The notes: a model not told the origin generated them from the letters alone. A stretch of 64,000 bases of DNA from Collimonas sp. OK607 (GCF_900111995.1 NZ_FOKF01000018.1:1-64000), one strand, 5' to 3'; counted from the stretch's first letter, positions 54,978 through 63,793 are shown. Made by a program: numbers and translations.

Positions 54978-56801
54978 ATGAAAAATCTGAGTCTGAAATT
55001 GAAGTTGTGGCTGGTGCTGGCGGTCATGTGGCTGGGTTTGTTGTTGCTGGCCGGCTGGTCCGCTTTAAATACCAGCGACACGATGATGCGCGAGCGCGAG
55101 GCAGGGCTGAAGAGCGTGGTGGAAACGGCGGCCGGCATTGTCAAAGGCTATGCCGATGACGTTGCCGCCAACAAGCTCAGCCTGGCGGATGCGCAAAGCC
55201 AGGCTTTGCGGCGCGTCAGCAGCATGCGCTATGCGGACGGTAACTACGTGTTCATCTTCGATTCGCAGCCGGTGGTATTGATGCACCCGACCAGCAAGGA
55301 CATCGTCAACAAGAACGTCAGCGACCGCAAGGATACCGACGGCAAGTTGTATTACGTGGAGATGGTCAAGCTGGGCAAGCAGCAACAGCAAGGCATCGTG
55401 CATTACATGGGGCGCCTGCCCGGCACCGCCGATACCCGCGCCGAGAAAATCAGCCAGGTAAATTATTTTGCGCCTTGGGACTGGTACCTGGTATCGGGCG
55501 TGTTTGTGAACGATGTGCAAGCGGCGTTTTATGACAATCTGCTCAAGCTGCTGTTGATCATGGTCATCATCGGCGTGACAGTATCGGCGACCATGTTGCT
55601 GATCATCCGCAGTGTGACACGCAGCCTCGGAGGAGAGCCCGGCTACGCAGCGGCTATCGCCACCAGAATCGCCGCCGGCGAGCTGGATTTGACGGTGCTG
55701 GTCGATGCCCGGGATAAAACCAGCTTGCTGCATGCGATGCGGCAGATGCAGCAGCAACTGGCGGCAGCCATCACCGAGATTCGCGAAGGTTCGCACAATA
55801 TCGGCGATTCGATCAAAGAGATTTCCGCCGGTAACAGCGATTTGTCGGCACGTACCGAGCAGCAGGCGGCTTCGCTGCAGGAAACCGCCGCCAGCATGGA
55901 GCAACTGACTGCCACGGTGCGGCAAAATGCCGATAACGCCAGGCAGGCCGGCCAACTGGCGCAGAGCGCTTCCAGCATCGCGGCCAAGGGCGGCGAGGTG
56001 GTCGGACAGGTGGTACACACCATGCAGGGCATTACCGATAGCTCTAAACGCATTGCCGACATTATCGGCGTCATCGACGGCATCGCCTTCCAGACTAATA
56101 TCCTGGCGTTGAATGCGGCAGTGGAGGCGGCCCGGGCCGGCGAGCAAGGCCGTGGTTTCGCGGTGGTGGCAGCTGAAGTGCGTAATCTGGCGCAGCGCAG
56201 CGCCCAGGCAGCCAAGGAAATCAAGGAATTGATAGGGGATTCGGTCGACAAGGTTGATGGCGGCTCCGAACTGGTGGCCCGTGCCGGCCAGACCATGGAT
56301 GAAATCGTGCAGGCGGTCAAGCGTGTGACCGACATCATGGCGGAAGTAACCGTCGCCTCGGAAGAGCAAAGCAGCGGCATCGAGCAGGTCAATCAAGCCG
56401 TCATGCAGATGGACAAGGTCACGCAACAGAATGCTGCGCTGGTGGAGCAGGTGGCGGCTGCCGCCAATTCGCTGGAAGGGCAGGCGCAACGTTTGCACGA
56501 CGCGGTATCGGTGTTCCAGGTGGCGGAGTCGCAGCATAGCGGTAGCAGCAGTAGTAGCAGTAGTAACAACAATGCGCCGGCAGCGGCCCGGCGCACCGAG
56601 CCATCGTTCGCCGCCAGGCGAGCGCCTGCGTCGCCTGCAAAGCGCGCCTCACCCCCGGTTCTGAAAACGGTCGGCACAAACAAGGTGCGCGCCGCCGCTA
56701 ACGTCGGTAAGGCAGCCGCCGCCAAGGGGCCGCAGGCGCCGTGGAAAGCGCCTGCGGCCAAATTGGCAGCGTCTAACGCCGATGACTGGGAAACGTTTTA
56801 A
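54978..56801 (+). CDS. second methyl-accepting chemotaxis protein with single Cache domain
   Basis: A 607-residue receptor paralogous to the preceding one. TM1 is about 10-28. The Cache domain (about 30-188) has [30 protein letters not shown] and [19 protein letters not shown]2 is about 192-212, and the signalling domain tip is identical in style to its neighbour. The C-terminal 90 residues are unusual: a poly-Ser/Asn run encoded by AGC/AGT/AAC repeats near 56540-56575, then an Ala/Lys/Pro-rich basic tail ending DWETF, possibly a CheR/CheB docking tail. The two genes look like a tandem duplication that diverged. Confidence 0.93.
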   Translation: MKNLSLKLKLWLVLAVMWLGLLLLAGWSALNTSDTMMREREAGLKSVVETAAGIVKGYADDVAANKLSLADAQSQALRRVSSMRYADGNYVFIFDSQPVVLMHPTSKDIVNKNVSDRKDTDGKLYYVEMVKLGKQQQQGIVHYMGRLPGTADTRAEKISQVNYFAPWDWYLVSGVFVNDVQAAFYDNLLKLLLIMVIIGVTVSATMLLIIRSVTRSLGGEPGYAAAIATRIAAGELDLTVLVDARDKTSLLHAMRQMQQQLAAAITEIREGSHNIGDSIKEISAGNSDLSARTEQQAASLQETAASMEQLTATVRQNADNARQAGQLAQSASSIAAKGGEVVGQVVHTMQGITDSSKRIADIIGVIDGIAFQTNILALNAAVEAARAGEQGRGFAVVAAEVRNLAQRSAQAAKEIKELIGDSVDKVDGGSELVARAGQTMDEIVQAVKRVTDIMAEVTVASEEQSSGIEQVNQAVMQMDKVTQQNAALVEQVAAAANSLEGQAQRLHDAVSVFQVAESQHSGSSSSSSSNNNAPAAARRTEPSFAARRAPASPAKRASPPVLKTVGTNKVRAAANVGKAAAAKGPQAPWKAPAAKLAASNADDWETF

Positions 56802-56802
56802 C

Positions 56803-56948
56803 GCAGGACGGCCTGAGTTGTCCTGCTGGCAAGAAACAAAGAAACGGCTCACTGCGGTGGTCAAGAGGTATACTTCGGATCTATCGAAGACGCCCGTTTG
56901 CTGCGATGGCAAACGGGCAGCGCAGATGATGCATTGGTAATGCGTCAT
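56803..56948 (+). other. run of three hairpins before the methyltransferase gene
   Basis: Three stems fill the gap: GCAGGAC / GTCCTGC (56803-56826); GCCCGTTTGC / GCAAACGGGC, perfect 10 bp with a seven-base loop (56892-56918); and ATGATGCATT / AATGCGTCAT with one G-U pair (56926-56948). TATACT at 56869-56874 could be a -10 element starting a transcript at about 56881, so the last two stems would lie in the leader. The first could end the chemoreceptor transcript. Confidence 0.6.
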
Positions 56949-56988
56949 GACCTGCTTCCTACCTACCCACACTGATCGAGACCCTTCC

Positions 56989-57060
56989 ATGCGTTTGATG
57001 CGTTTGAATTCCCCCACTGTCGGATTGCCTTCGGCCGAACGTCCTGCGGGCGCCCTATGA
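56989..57060 (+). CDS. possible 23-residue upstream ORF coupled to the methyltransferase
   Basis: ATG 56989 opens a 23-codon frame (begins MRLMRLNSPTVGL, rich in Arg, Leu and Pro) that ends with TGA overlapping the next gene's ATG (ATGA at 57057-57060). It is in a different frame from the methyltransferase. The overlap resembles translational coupling elsewhere in this window. I see no strong RBS, so expression is uncertain. It might be a leader peptide linked to the hairpins just upstream. Confidence 0.35.
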   Translation: MRLMRLNSPTVGLPSAERPAGAL

Positions 57061-58214
57061 CTACGACGGCAGGCGAACAGCCGATGATCCATTGGATCGA
57101 AGAAGATCAGCCGCGCTCGGCGCGCTGGCGCTCGGAAAACGGCAATGCCGCGCCCAAGCGGGTGGTGATTGCCGACGACCGGATGACTGCCGATACGGCC
57201 TATCGCCTGGCCTGTGAAGGTACCGGCATGCTGTGGCGCGGAGATTTCCAGAATGCGCGCCAGTTGTTGCAGGCGCTCGCGCGCCGCGCCGAACCGAAGG
57301 CGGAAAAGCGCGGCAAGCCACGCAAGCAACCAACTTCACCGACCGACGCCTTCAATCTGCATCGTCAGGCGCAATCGCAACGCGCCCGCACTCTGGGCAT
57401 GCTGCTGCTGCCGTTTAACGCCGACTACAGCATCCCCCTGCGGCGCGCGCCCGATGTGCATGTGGCTTGCAACGAAGCCTACGGCGCGCCGACCGAACCG
57501 TTCGTGGCGTCGCTGCGCGAATTGCTGGGGCTGATCGGTGCGCACGAATGGCGCAAGAAGGGCGTTGAGATTGCTGCGTTAGGTGAAGGCGGGCGCATTC
57601 ATCCTCACTATGGCGTGTACTCGCCGGTTCGTGGCGAATACATCGAATTGGTGGCGGCGGCGCCGTTGCCGTCGATTAAGCTGGCTTTTGACATCGGCAC
57701 TGGTACCGGGGTGCTGGCGGCCTTGCTGGCTAAGCGTGGCGTGCAGCGTGTAGTGGCCACCGACATGGACCCGCGCGCGCTGACTTGCGCGCGTGAAAAC
57801 CTGACGCGGCTCGATCTGAATGGCCAGGTAACCCTGGTGCAGGCCGACCTGTTTCCCGAGGGCCGTGCGCCGTTGGTGATTTGCAATCCGCCCTGGGTTC
57901 CAGCGCGCCCAAGTTCACCCATTGAGCATGCTGTCTACGATCCTGAGAGCCGCATGTTGCGCGGATTCCTGAGCGGCTTGGCGCAGCATCTGGAGCCTGC
58001 CGGCGAGGGTTGGCTGATCCTGTCCGATCTGGCTGAGCACTTGGGATTGCGTTCGCGCGCCGAGCTGCTGGCGGCGATTGATGCTGCAGGCCTGCAAGTG
58101 TTAGGGAAAACCGATATCAGGCCGCACCATCCGAAAGTCTCCGATCAGGCCGATCCGCTCCATGTGGCGCGTGCCGCTGAACTGACTTCCTTATGGCGAC
58201 TGGCAGTCCGTTGA
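57057..58214 (+). CDS. class I SAM-dependent methyltransferase
   Basis: A 385-residue enzyme. Its C-terminal half is a Rossmann-type methyltransferase: LAFDIGTGTGVLAALLAKRG (motif I, about 206-225), VVATDMDPRALTCARENL (motif II), and LVICNPPWVP with the NPPW motif (about 278-287). NPP(Y/W) is shared by PrmC/HemK-like, RlmG/RsmC-like and adenine N6 methyltransferases, so the target is probably an amide or ring nitrogen of a protein or RNA. The N-terminal 190 residues have no family I recognise. A terminator follows at 58277. Confidence 0.85.
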   Translation: MTTTAGEQPMIHWIEEDQPRSARWRSENGNAAPKRVVIADDRMTADTAYRLACEGTGMLWRGDFQNARQLLQALARRAEPKAEKRGKPRKQPTSPTDAFNLHRQAQSQRARTLGMLLLPFNADYSIPLRRAPDVHVACNEAYGAPTEPFVASLRELLGLIGAHEWRKKGVEIAALGEGGRIHPHYGVYSPVRGEYIELVAAAPLPSIKLAFDIGTGTGVLAALLAKRGVQRVVATDMDPRALTCARENLTRLDLNGQVTLVQADLFPEGRAPLVICNPPWVPARPSSPIEHAVYDPESRMLRGFLSGLAQHLEPAGEGWLILSDLAEHLGLRSRAELLAAIDAAGLQVLGKTDIRPHHPKVSDQADPLHVARAAELTSLWRLAVR

Positions 58215-58276
58215 GCTAGGCGGATTGCATAAAACTGTAATTTTATTTCCTTGCGGAAAGTATCTGTTGTAAATTC

Positions 58277-58308
58277 ACCGGTTTCGCTTGATGAGACCGG
58301 TATTTTTT
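58277..58308 (+). terminator. rho-independent terminator after the methyltransferase
   Basis: ACCGGT (58277-58282) pairs with ACCGGT (58296-58301) around a 13-base loop that can extend the stem, followed by ATTTTTT. It lies 63 bp after the stop of the methyltransferase gene. Confidence 0.7.
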
Positions 58309-58478
58309 GCGACGCAATGTTAAGGATTGTGAAATATACAAGTTTGCTATTGCGGCAATTAATCTCCAAACCTAGGCTATCTCTCTTCATCTGGCGATAA
58401 AAGATGAATACAAGGGTGCTTGCTTCGTTCTGGGCTGTTTGCAGACGGTCAAGATGACATCAAGGGATAAATACTAGA

Positions 58479-58817
58479 GTGGACGAAATGAACAAAAGCA
58501 AGCCTAGCAAACCTAGCCGGCCGGAGCCAGATTCGCTATTGCCCTTGAGCGAATCCGAGCTTGGACTTGACGATCTGTTCCTGGCCAGCGCAAGGCAAGA
58601 TCTGCTCAGCATCGAGCAGGCGCTAGCTCGCCGCGACTACTGCGCCATACAGCAAACGGTCCATAGCCTGAAAGGTGCGGCAATGATTTTCCGCGTACCG
58701 GCGACGGTTAACGCCGCGCTCCACATTGAAGCTGTCCTGAACACCGGTTTGGCGGTCGATCATGACCAACTCACGGCGGCGTGTGCCGCGTTGCGACTGC
58801 AGATAGAACTGCTTTGA
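58479..58817 (+). CDS. stand-alone Hpt (histidine phosphotransfer) protein
   Basis: A 112-residue cytosolic protein. After a Lys/Ser/Pro-rich 20-residue lead, residues about 30-112 form an Hpt helical bundle with the phospho-acceptor His in VHSLKGAAMIF (about 62-72). Such proteins relay phosphate between hybrid kinases and response regulators; the BvgS/EvgS-type hybrid kinases are typical partners. No kinase or regulator is adjacent, so its partners are elsewhere. Starts at GTG 58479 or ATG 58488 are both possible. Confidence 0.82.
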   Translation: MDEMNKSKPSKPSRPEPDSLLPLSESELGLDDLFLASARQDLLSIEQALARRDYCAIQQTVHSLKGAAMIFRVPATVNAALHIEAVLNTGLAVDHDQLTAACAALRLQIELL

Positions 58818-59005
58818 GCGTCCATGCAGGCTCATGCAGCGCGTGTTTGCGCTAGTGTTGCCATGGCCGGTATTTACCTGACGCTTGCCCGGCAGCGTAT
58901 TAGCAATATCCACTTCTTCTAAAACAGCTATAGTCTCTATATCAGATCCGCGCATGCCAAGCCGGCATTCGTGGATTGGCAATTCCACTTTGATATGGAG
59001 AGCGC

Positions 59006-59416
59006 ATGGCGTCTGTACACTTACAAAGCACGAGCGGCTTTGCCCAGCAAATCCAAGCCAGGTCGCACCAGTTGCGTGCCGACGAACCACTCAGCAACGG
59101 CGGTACCGATAGCGGCCCCGCGCCCTACGAATTGCTGCTGGCCGGATTGGCCGCCTGCACCTCCCTGACGTTACGCATGTATGCCGACCGCAAGCAATGG
59201 GATCTCGGCCTGATCGATGTGCGGTTGCGTTTTTCGCGCGATGAGCAGGGACGGGAAAAGATAGACCGCACAGTCGCTTTCGGCGCGCAACTTAGCCCGG
59301 AACAGATAACCAGGCTGGCCGAGATTTGTGAAAAGACGCCAGTCACCAAAACCATCAGGCAGGGTACGGAAATTGTGACTACGTTGAGCCAGGTCAGGCT
59401 TGAAGGACAAGCTTGA
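59006..59416 (+). CDS. OsmC family peroxiredoxin-like protein
   Basis: A 136-residue OsmC/YhfA-type protein, probably reducing organic hydroperoxides with paired thiols. The motif GGTDSGPAPYELLLAGLAACTSLTLRMYA (about 32-60) carries the first reactive Cys, and AEICEKTPVTKTI (about 107-119) the second, plus its neighbouring TPVTK. Length and spacing fit the family. GGAG precedes the ATG. It is followed 85 bp later by an FMN reductase, suggesting a small redox-defence set. Confidence 0.92.
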   Translation: MASVHLQSTSGFAQQIQARSHQLRADEPLSNGGTDSGPAPYELLLAGLAACTSLTLRMYADRKQWDLGLIDVRLRFSRDEQGREKIDRTVAFGAQLSPEQITRLAEICEKTPVTKTIRQGTEIVTTLSQVRLEGQA

Positions 59417-59435
59417 CCTGGTAGCTGAGTATATT

Positions 59436-59461
59436 TACTTGATATACGTACTTGATATACG
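59436..59461. repeat. 13-bp tandem duplication
   Basis: TACTTGATATACG occurs twice head-to-tail (59436-59448, 59449-59461), with a decaying third copy (CACTTGAG) beyond. It lies between OsmC and the FMN reductase, 40 bp before the latter's start, so copy number could influence its promoter or leader. Confidence 0.8.
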
Positions 59462-59501
59462 CACTTGAGCAACTCGGTCCGGTAACTCAAAGGAGAAGCG
59501 C

Positions 59502-60053
59502 ATGAGCAAGATAATTGGTGTGGCAGGCAGCCTGCGCAGCGGTTCGCTGAATGCTGCATTGTTGCGGGCGGCGGCCGAGTTGATGCCGGCGGGGTCGACA
59601 CTGGAAATTGGCACGATCAAAGGGATCCCCTTATATGACGGCGACCTTGAGCAGGCAGAAGGGATTCCGGCGGCCGTGACCTTGCTGAAGGAGCAGATAG
59701 CGGTCGCGGATGCGCTGTTGCTGGTGACGCCGGAATATAATAATTCCATGCCGGGCGTGTTCAAGAATGCGCTCGACTGGTTGTCGCGGCCGCCGGCCGA
59801 TATCGCCCGCATCTTTCGCGGTCGACGGGTTGCCGTAATCGGTGCGTCGCCGGGTGGCTTCGGTACGATCCTGTCGCAAAATGCCTGGTTGCCGGTGTTG
59901 CGTACGCTAGGCATGCAACCCTGGTTCGGCGGGCGCTTGATGGTGTCGCGCGCGGGGAAGGTATTTAATGAAAATGGGGAGTTGGTTGACGAGCAGGTAC
60001 GCGAGCAACTCAGGGAGTTCAACCGGAATTTTGTGGAGTTTTTAAAAACCTGA
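59502..60053 (+). CDS. NADPH-dependent FMN reductase
   Basis: A 183-residue flavodoxin-fold reductase of the ChrR/YieF type, which reduces quinones, chromate or azo compounds by two-electron transfer. The FMN phosphate loop [16 protein letters not shown] (about 8-23), the [24 protein letters not shown] motif (about 76-99) and [11 protein letters not shown] are diagnostic. AAGGAG precedes the start. It ends one base before cbpA, so it is probably co-transcribed with the chaperone genes. Confidence 0.93.
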   Translation: MSKIIGVAGSLRSGSLNAALLRAAAELMPAGSTLEIGTIKGIPLYDGDLEQAEGIPAAVTLLKEQIAVADALLLVTPEYNNSMPGVFKNALDWLSRPPADIARIFRGRRVAVIGASPGGFGTILSQNAWLPVLRTLGMQPWFGGRLMVSRAGKVFNENGELVDEQVREQLREFNRNFVEFLKT

Positions 60054-60054
60054 A

Positions 60055-60987
60055 ATGAAATTCAAAGACTATTACAGCGCCCTGGGCGTCGAGCGCAACG
60101 CCAGTGCCGCCGAGATCAAGCAAGCCTACCGCAAACTGGCGCATAAATACCATCCGGACGTCTCCAAAGACCCGGCCGGCGAAGAGAAATTCAAAGACAT
60201 TGCGGAAGCGTATTCGACGTTGAAAGACAGCGAAAAGCGCGCTGCCTACGATCAGCTGGGCCGCCATCATGAAGGTGAAAACGTTGAGCCGCCGCAATCC
60301 TGGCAACAAGGATTCGCAGCTGGCGGCGCGACGTTCGGCGATGTCGACATGGCCGATATCCTGGCCGCTTTTGCCGCTTCGCGCCATGGTGGCGGAGCAG
60401 GAGCCAGAATGCGACCGGTCAGAGGTGAAGACTATGAAGTCAACGCGCCCATTACCCTGGAGCAGATTTATGAAGGCGGTGAAACCGATGTCCGCCTGAG
60501 CATGCCCGAGTACGATGAACATGGCACCTTGCGCCGGACGCCGCGCACTTATCGGGTGAAGATACCGAAGGGCGCGGAAGACGGGCAAAGACTGCGCTTG
60601 TCGGGTAAGGGCGGGCAAGGGCAGGATGGCGGAAAACATGGCGATTTGTATGTCGTGATGAAGGTGATCCCGCATCCGCTGTATCGGGTAAGCGGGAAAG
60701 ATCTGTATATCGACCTGCCTTTGGCGCCGTGGGAAGCCGTACTGGGAGCCGCTGTGCTGGTGCCGACTTTGGGCGGCAAGGTCGAACTGAGCATTCCCTC
60801 GGGTACCGCGGCGAATCGTCAATTCCGTTTTGCCAAACGCGGTTTGCCGTCCGCCAATGGCGAGCAGGGTAATTTATACGCGGTGATAAGGATAGAAGTG
60901 CCGCCGGCGGCAACTGCCCGCGAGCGCGAGCTATTTGAACAACTGGGGGCTGAATCGAAATTCAATCCGCGTCAGCATCTTATTTAG
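60055..60987 (+). CDS. cbpA: DnaJ-like co-chaperone CbpA
   Basis: A 310-residue Hsp40 protein. The J-domain (1-70) has the HPD motif in [11 protein letters not shown] that stimulates DnaK. A short Gly-rich linker (about 70-125) follows, then two beta domains of the DnaJ C-terminal type ([19 protein letters not shown] and [25 protein letters not shown]). The zinc-finger Cys repeats of DnaJ are absent, as expected for CbpA. It is followed 10 bp later by cbpM. Confidence 0.96.
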   Translation: MKFKDYYSALGVERNASAAEIKQAYRKLAHKYHPDVSKDPAGEEKFKDIAEAYSTLKDSEKRAAYDQLGRHHEGENVEPPQSWQQGFAAGGATFGDVDMADILAAFAASRHGGGAGARMRPVRGEDYEVNAPITLEQIYEGGETDVRLSMPEYDEHGTLRRTPRTYRVKIPKGAEDGQRLRLSGKGGQGQDGGKHGDLYVVMKVIPHPLYRVSGKDLYIDLPLAPWEAVLGAAVLVPTLGGKVELSIPSGTAANRQFRFAKRGLPSANGEQGNLYAVIRIEVPPAATARERELFEQLGAESKFNPRQHLI

Positions 60988-60997
60988 GAGGGCGACA

Positions 60998-61321
60998 ATG
61001 ACTGCTCTGTTAGTAGAAGCCGTTTGGTTAAACGACATTGCGTTGTGTTCGCTGGATGAGCTGGCGGAATTTTCCGGACTTAGCCAGGACGAGCTGGCGG
61101 ACCTGATGGCGATTGGCGCCATCGAGCCGGATCGTAGCGCCGCGCCGACCCGTGTGTTTCCCGCGCAAACCATCGTGCTCGCCAGGACCGCGCGTCGTTT
61201 GCGCGACGATTTCGAGCTTGATATACACGGCGTGGCGATGGCGCTCAATCTGTTGGAAAAAATACATGCACTGGAAACCCGGCTGGCCGCCTTGGATGCC
61301 AAATTGCCGCATCTGCCTTGA
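60998..61321 (+). CDS. cbpM: chaperone modulator CbpM
   Basis: A 107-residue MerR-like protein that binds and restrains CbpA. LDELAEFSGLSQDELADLMAIGAIEP (about 17-42) is the MerR-type HTH fold, and LARTARRLRDDFELDIHGVAMALNLLEKIHALETRLAALDAKL forms the C-terminal helices. ATG 60998 has AGGAGG seven bases upstream. Adjacency to cbpA is the standard arrangement. Confidence 0.94.
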   Translation: MTALLVEAVWLNDIALCSLDELAEFSGLSQDELADLMAIGAIEPDRSAAPTRVFPAQTIVLARTARRLRDDFELDIHGVAMALNLLEKIHALETRLAALDAKLPHLP

Positions 61322-61333
61322 TGGCTTAGCTGG

Positions 61334-61381
61334 TAACTAAGTTAGTAATTAAGTTAGTAATTAAATTAATAACTAAGTCGG
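61334..61381. repeat. 12-bp tandem repeat, four units
   Basis: Four degenerate 12-bp units follow each other: TAACTAAGTTAG, TAATTAAGTTAG, TAATTAAATTAA, TAACTAAGTCGG. They fill the gap between the convergent cbpM and kguD genes, and the last unit supplies the kguD stop codon. The array carries stop codons on both strands. Confidence 0.8.
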
Positions 61382-62359
61382 CAGCGGAGTCAGCACTTCA
61401 GGATTAACGACATTGCGCGTAGCGTTGCCACTCAAGGCATCCAGCAGATTTTGCGCTGCGCAGACCGCCATCCCGTGCCTGGTCTCGCGAGTGGCGGAGC
61501 CGATATGAGGCAACGCCACAACATTCGGCATCTTCAGCAAGCGCGAATCCGGCGCCACAGGCTCGCGCTCGAACACATCCAGCCCGGCGCCACGCAGGCG
61601 GCCGTTTTCCAATGCTGAAATCAGCGCAGTTTCATCGATGATGCTGCCGCGGGAAATATTGATCAGGATAGCGCCGGGGCGCATCTGCGCCAATTCTTGC
61701 GCGCCTATCATGCCATGGGTTTCCGGCGTCAGCGGCACCGTGATGCAGACGAAATCGGCGCTCTGCAATAGGGTGTCGAGCGAGCAGAAGCGCGCGCCAT
61801 AGGCCTTTTCAGCAGTCGGATCGGGGCGGCGATTATTGTACAAAACCGGCATGCCGAACCCTAACGATGCGCGTCGCGCTACGGCGCCGCCGATCCGTCC
61901 CATGCCGACGATGCCCAAGGTCTTTCCTTGCACGTCGGTGCCGAAACAGTCTTCGCCGATGCTATGCGTCCAACGGCCCTGGCGGACGTAATCTGCCATT
62001 TCGACCACTCGCCGCGCGGTGGCCAGGATCAGCGCGAAACCTGTGTCGGCCGTGGTTTCCGTCAGCACGTCCGGTGTGTTTAGCAGCACAATCCCGCGCT
62101 TGCTCAGGTCGGCCGGGTCGAATTGATCGATACCGACGGAAATAGTGGAAATCGCCCTAAGCCTGGGGGCATGATCAAGAACCGAGGCATCGATTTTGAC
62201 GCTGGCGCCGATCAGGCCTGCGGCGTCTTGCAGTTCTGTCACGAAGGCTGCACGGTTGTCGGCGTTGATGTCGTCAAATTGCACAACCCGGTGCGCCTGC
62301 TGCAGCATCGCCAGGACATCGTCAGCGACTTTTTTATAAAGTACTATTTTTTCTTGCAT
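61373..62359 (-). CDS. kguD: 2-ketogluconate reductase / D-2-hydroxyacid dehydrogenase
   Basis: A 328-residue NAD(P)-dependent dehydrogenase. The nucleotide motif GIVGMGRIGGAVA (about 149-161) is followed by NNRRPDPTAEK, where Arg residues suit NADP(H). Catalytic Arg (in NISRGSIID), Glu (in DVFEREPVAPDS) and His (in LPHIGSATRETR) are all in place. Position after kguT and kguK favours reduction of 2-keto-(6-phospho)gluconate. Alternatives within the family are glyoxylate or hydroxypyruvate reductase (GhrB). Confidence 0.88.
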   Translation of the reverse strand: MQEKIVLYKKVADDVLAMLQQAHRVVQFDDINADNRAAFVTELQDAAGLIGASVKIDASVLDHAPRLRAISTISVGIDQFDPADLSKRGIVLLNTPDVLTETTADTGFALILATARRVVEMADYVRQGRWTHSIGEDCFGTDVQGKTLGIVGMGRIGGAVARRASLGFGMPVLYNNRRPDPTAEKAYGARFCSLDTLLQSADFVCITVPLTPETHGMIGAQELAQMRPGAILINISRGSIIDETALISALENGRLRGAGLDVFEREPVAPDSRLLKMPNVVALPHIGSATRETRHGMAVCAAQNLLDALSGNATRNVVNPEVLTPLPT

Positions 62360-62386
62360 AAGAATTCCTTCGGGATGGATGTCAAC

Positions 62387-63661
62387 TTACCGGTGAGCCA
62401 GGGCGACCTCGGGAACTGCTGCTTCCGGCTTGACTGAAATCGTCAATGCCACAGCGGCCAATAAACCACCCGCCATGAACAGATAGGATGCAAACGGACT
62501 ACCGGTTGCTCCATTCAGATAGCCAACCACATAGGAACCAAGGAAAGAACCGAGCGCTCCCATGCTATTGATCAAGGCCATCGCGCCACCCGCGACATTC
62601 TTTGGCAGCAACTCTGGAATGATGGCAAAGAAAGGTCCGTAGGGTGCGTACATCGCAGCGCCCGCAATCACCAGCAGGGCGTAGGACAACCAAAAACTGC
62701 TGCTGCCGAGTAAATAGGAACCGAGGAAAGCCAGGGCGCCAATCAACAGTGCCGGCCAGACGAATAATTTGCGATTTTGCATTTTGTCGGAAGCCCATGA
62801 AGTCAGCAACATGGCAATCACGGCGACAAGATAGGGCAAAGCCGACAGCCATCCGGTTTCCACCATGCTGATATGGCCGGCGTTTTTCAAGATGGAAGGT
62901 AACCACAGCACGAAACCGTACACGCCAATGCTCCAGCAAAAATACTGGGCGCATAGTTTGACTACTGCCGGCGACTTGAATGCTTCGGCATAGTTACGCA
63001 TCGGCTTCATGCCGACCTGCTCCAGATCGAGCACTGCTTTGAGATCGGCCTTTTCTTGCGGTTTCAGCCAGGTCGATTCTGCCGGTTTGTCCTGGACCAC
63101 AAACCACCAGATACACGCCCACACAATCGCCGGCAATCCTTCGGCAATCATCATGTGACGCCAGCCGAAACTGTTTACCAGATAGCCGGACAGCACGGAC
63201 ATCCACAACACGGTGACGGGATTGCCTAAAATCAAAAACGTGTTGGCGCGGGAGCGCTCGGTTTTGGTGAACCAGTTGCTGATGTAGATCAGCATTGCCG
63301 GCATCACCGCGGCTTCCACCACCCCGAGTGAAAAGCGAATCACCATCAGCATCGGGATATTGCTGACCATGCCGGTCAGCGCGGCGCAAGCACCCCACAG
63401 CACAAGGCTCCAGAAAATCAATTTTTTGACGCTACGGCGTTCGGCGTAGATGGCGCCGGGAATCTGAAAGAAGAAATAGCCGAGAAAGAAGAGGGCGCCG
63501 ATCAATGATGACGTGCCTTGGGTAATACCCAGGTCATGATTGATGCCGGCCGCACTGGCAAAGCCGAAATTGGCGCGGTCGAGATAGGCCAGGCTGTAGG
63601 TGATAAAAACGATCGGCATGATGAACCACCAGCGCCGGACTGCTAATTTTTTTGTTTCCAT
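62387..63661 (-). CDS. kguT: MFS transporter, probable 2-ketogluconate permease
   Basis: A 424-residue member of the anion:cation symporter group of MFS, with twelve helices. The N-terminal AYLDRANFGFASAAGINHDLGITQGTSSLIGALFFLGYFFFQIPGAIYAERRSVKKLIFWSLVLWG is the classic TM1-TM3 pattern for sugar-acid carriers (D.R.N, G.Y....P). The function is inferred mainly from its place between kguK and kguD, the Pseudomonas order kguK-kguT-kguD. AGGAGACAC precedes the start. Confidence 0.88.
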   Translation of the reverse strand: METKKLAVRRWWFIMPIVFITYSLAYLDRANFGFASAAGINHDLGITQGTSSLIGALFFLGYFFFQIPGAIYAERRSVKKLIFWSLVLWGACAALTGMVSNIPMLMVIRFSLGVVEAAVMPAMLIYISNWFTKTERSRANTFLILGNPVTVLWMSVLSGYLVNSFGWRHMMIAEGLPAIVWACIWWFVVQDKPAESTWLKPQEKADLKAVLDLEQVGMKPMRNYAEAFKSPAVVKLCAQYFCWSIGVYGFVLWLPSILKNAGHISMVETGWLSALPYLVAVIAMLLTSWASDKMQNRKLFVWPALLIGALAFLGSYLLGSSSFWLSYALLVIAGAAMYAPYGPFFAIIPELLPKNVAGGAMALINSMGALGSFLGSYVVGYLNGATGSPFASYLFMAGGLLAAVALTISVKPEAAVPEVALAHR

Positions 63662-63691
63662 GTTGTGTCTCCTTAGATTTTTTCGGATTTT

Positions 63692-63705
63692 CAGGTTTGT
63701 ACCTG
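63692..63705. promoter_or_regulatory. inverted repeat between kguK and kguT
   Basis: CAGGT-TTGT-ACCTG lies 31 bp before the kguT start in the 117-bp gap after kguK. It could be a hairpin or operator half; it is short, so this is weak. Confidence 0.35.
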
Positions 63706-63749
63706 TATTGTTTTTAGCGACTTTGCTTGTCTGACTGCTATCTGCTTAA

Positions 63750-63793
63750 TTGCAACTCAACTGCAACTCAACTGCAACTCAATTGCAACCTAA
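63750..63793. repeat. 11-bp tandem repeat, four units
   Basis: Units TTGCAACTCAA, CTGCAACTCAA, CTGCAACTCAA and TTGCAACCTAA follow each other exactly. The array covers the last codons and the stop of kguK (stop at 63779-63781), so repeat expansion may have set where the kinase ends. Confidence 0.85.

Noticed and set aside
55065-56537. 490-codon open frame on the minus strand across the second Cache receptor
   Set aside because: It lies antisense to a well-supported chemoreceptor and shows no domain; it reflects GC-rich codon usage of the sense gene. The same holds for similar long antisense frames at 143-898, 36138-36422 and 26436-27209.
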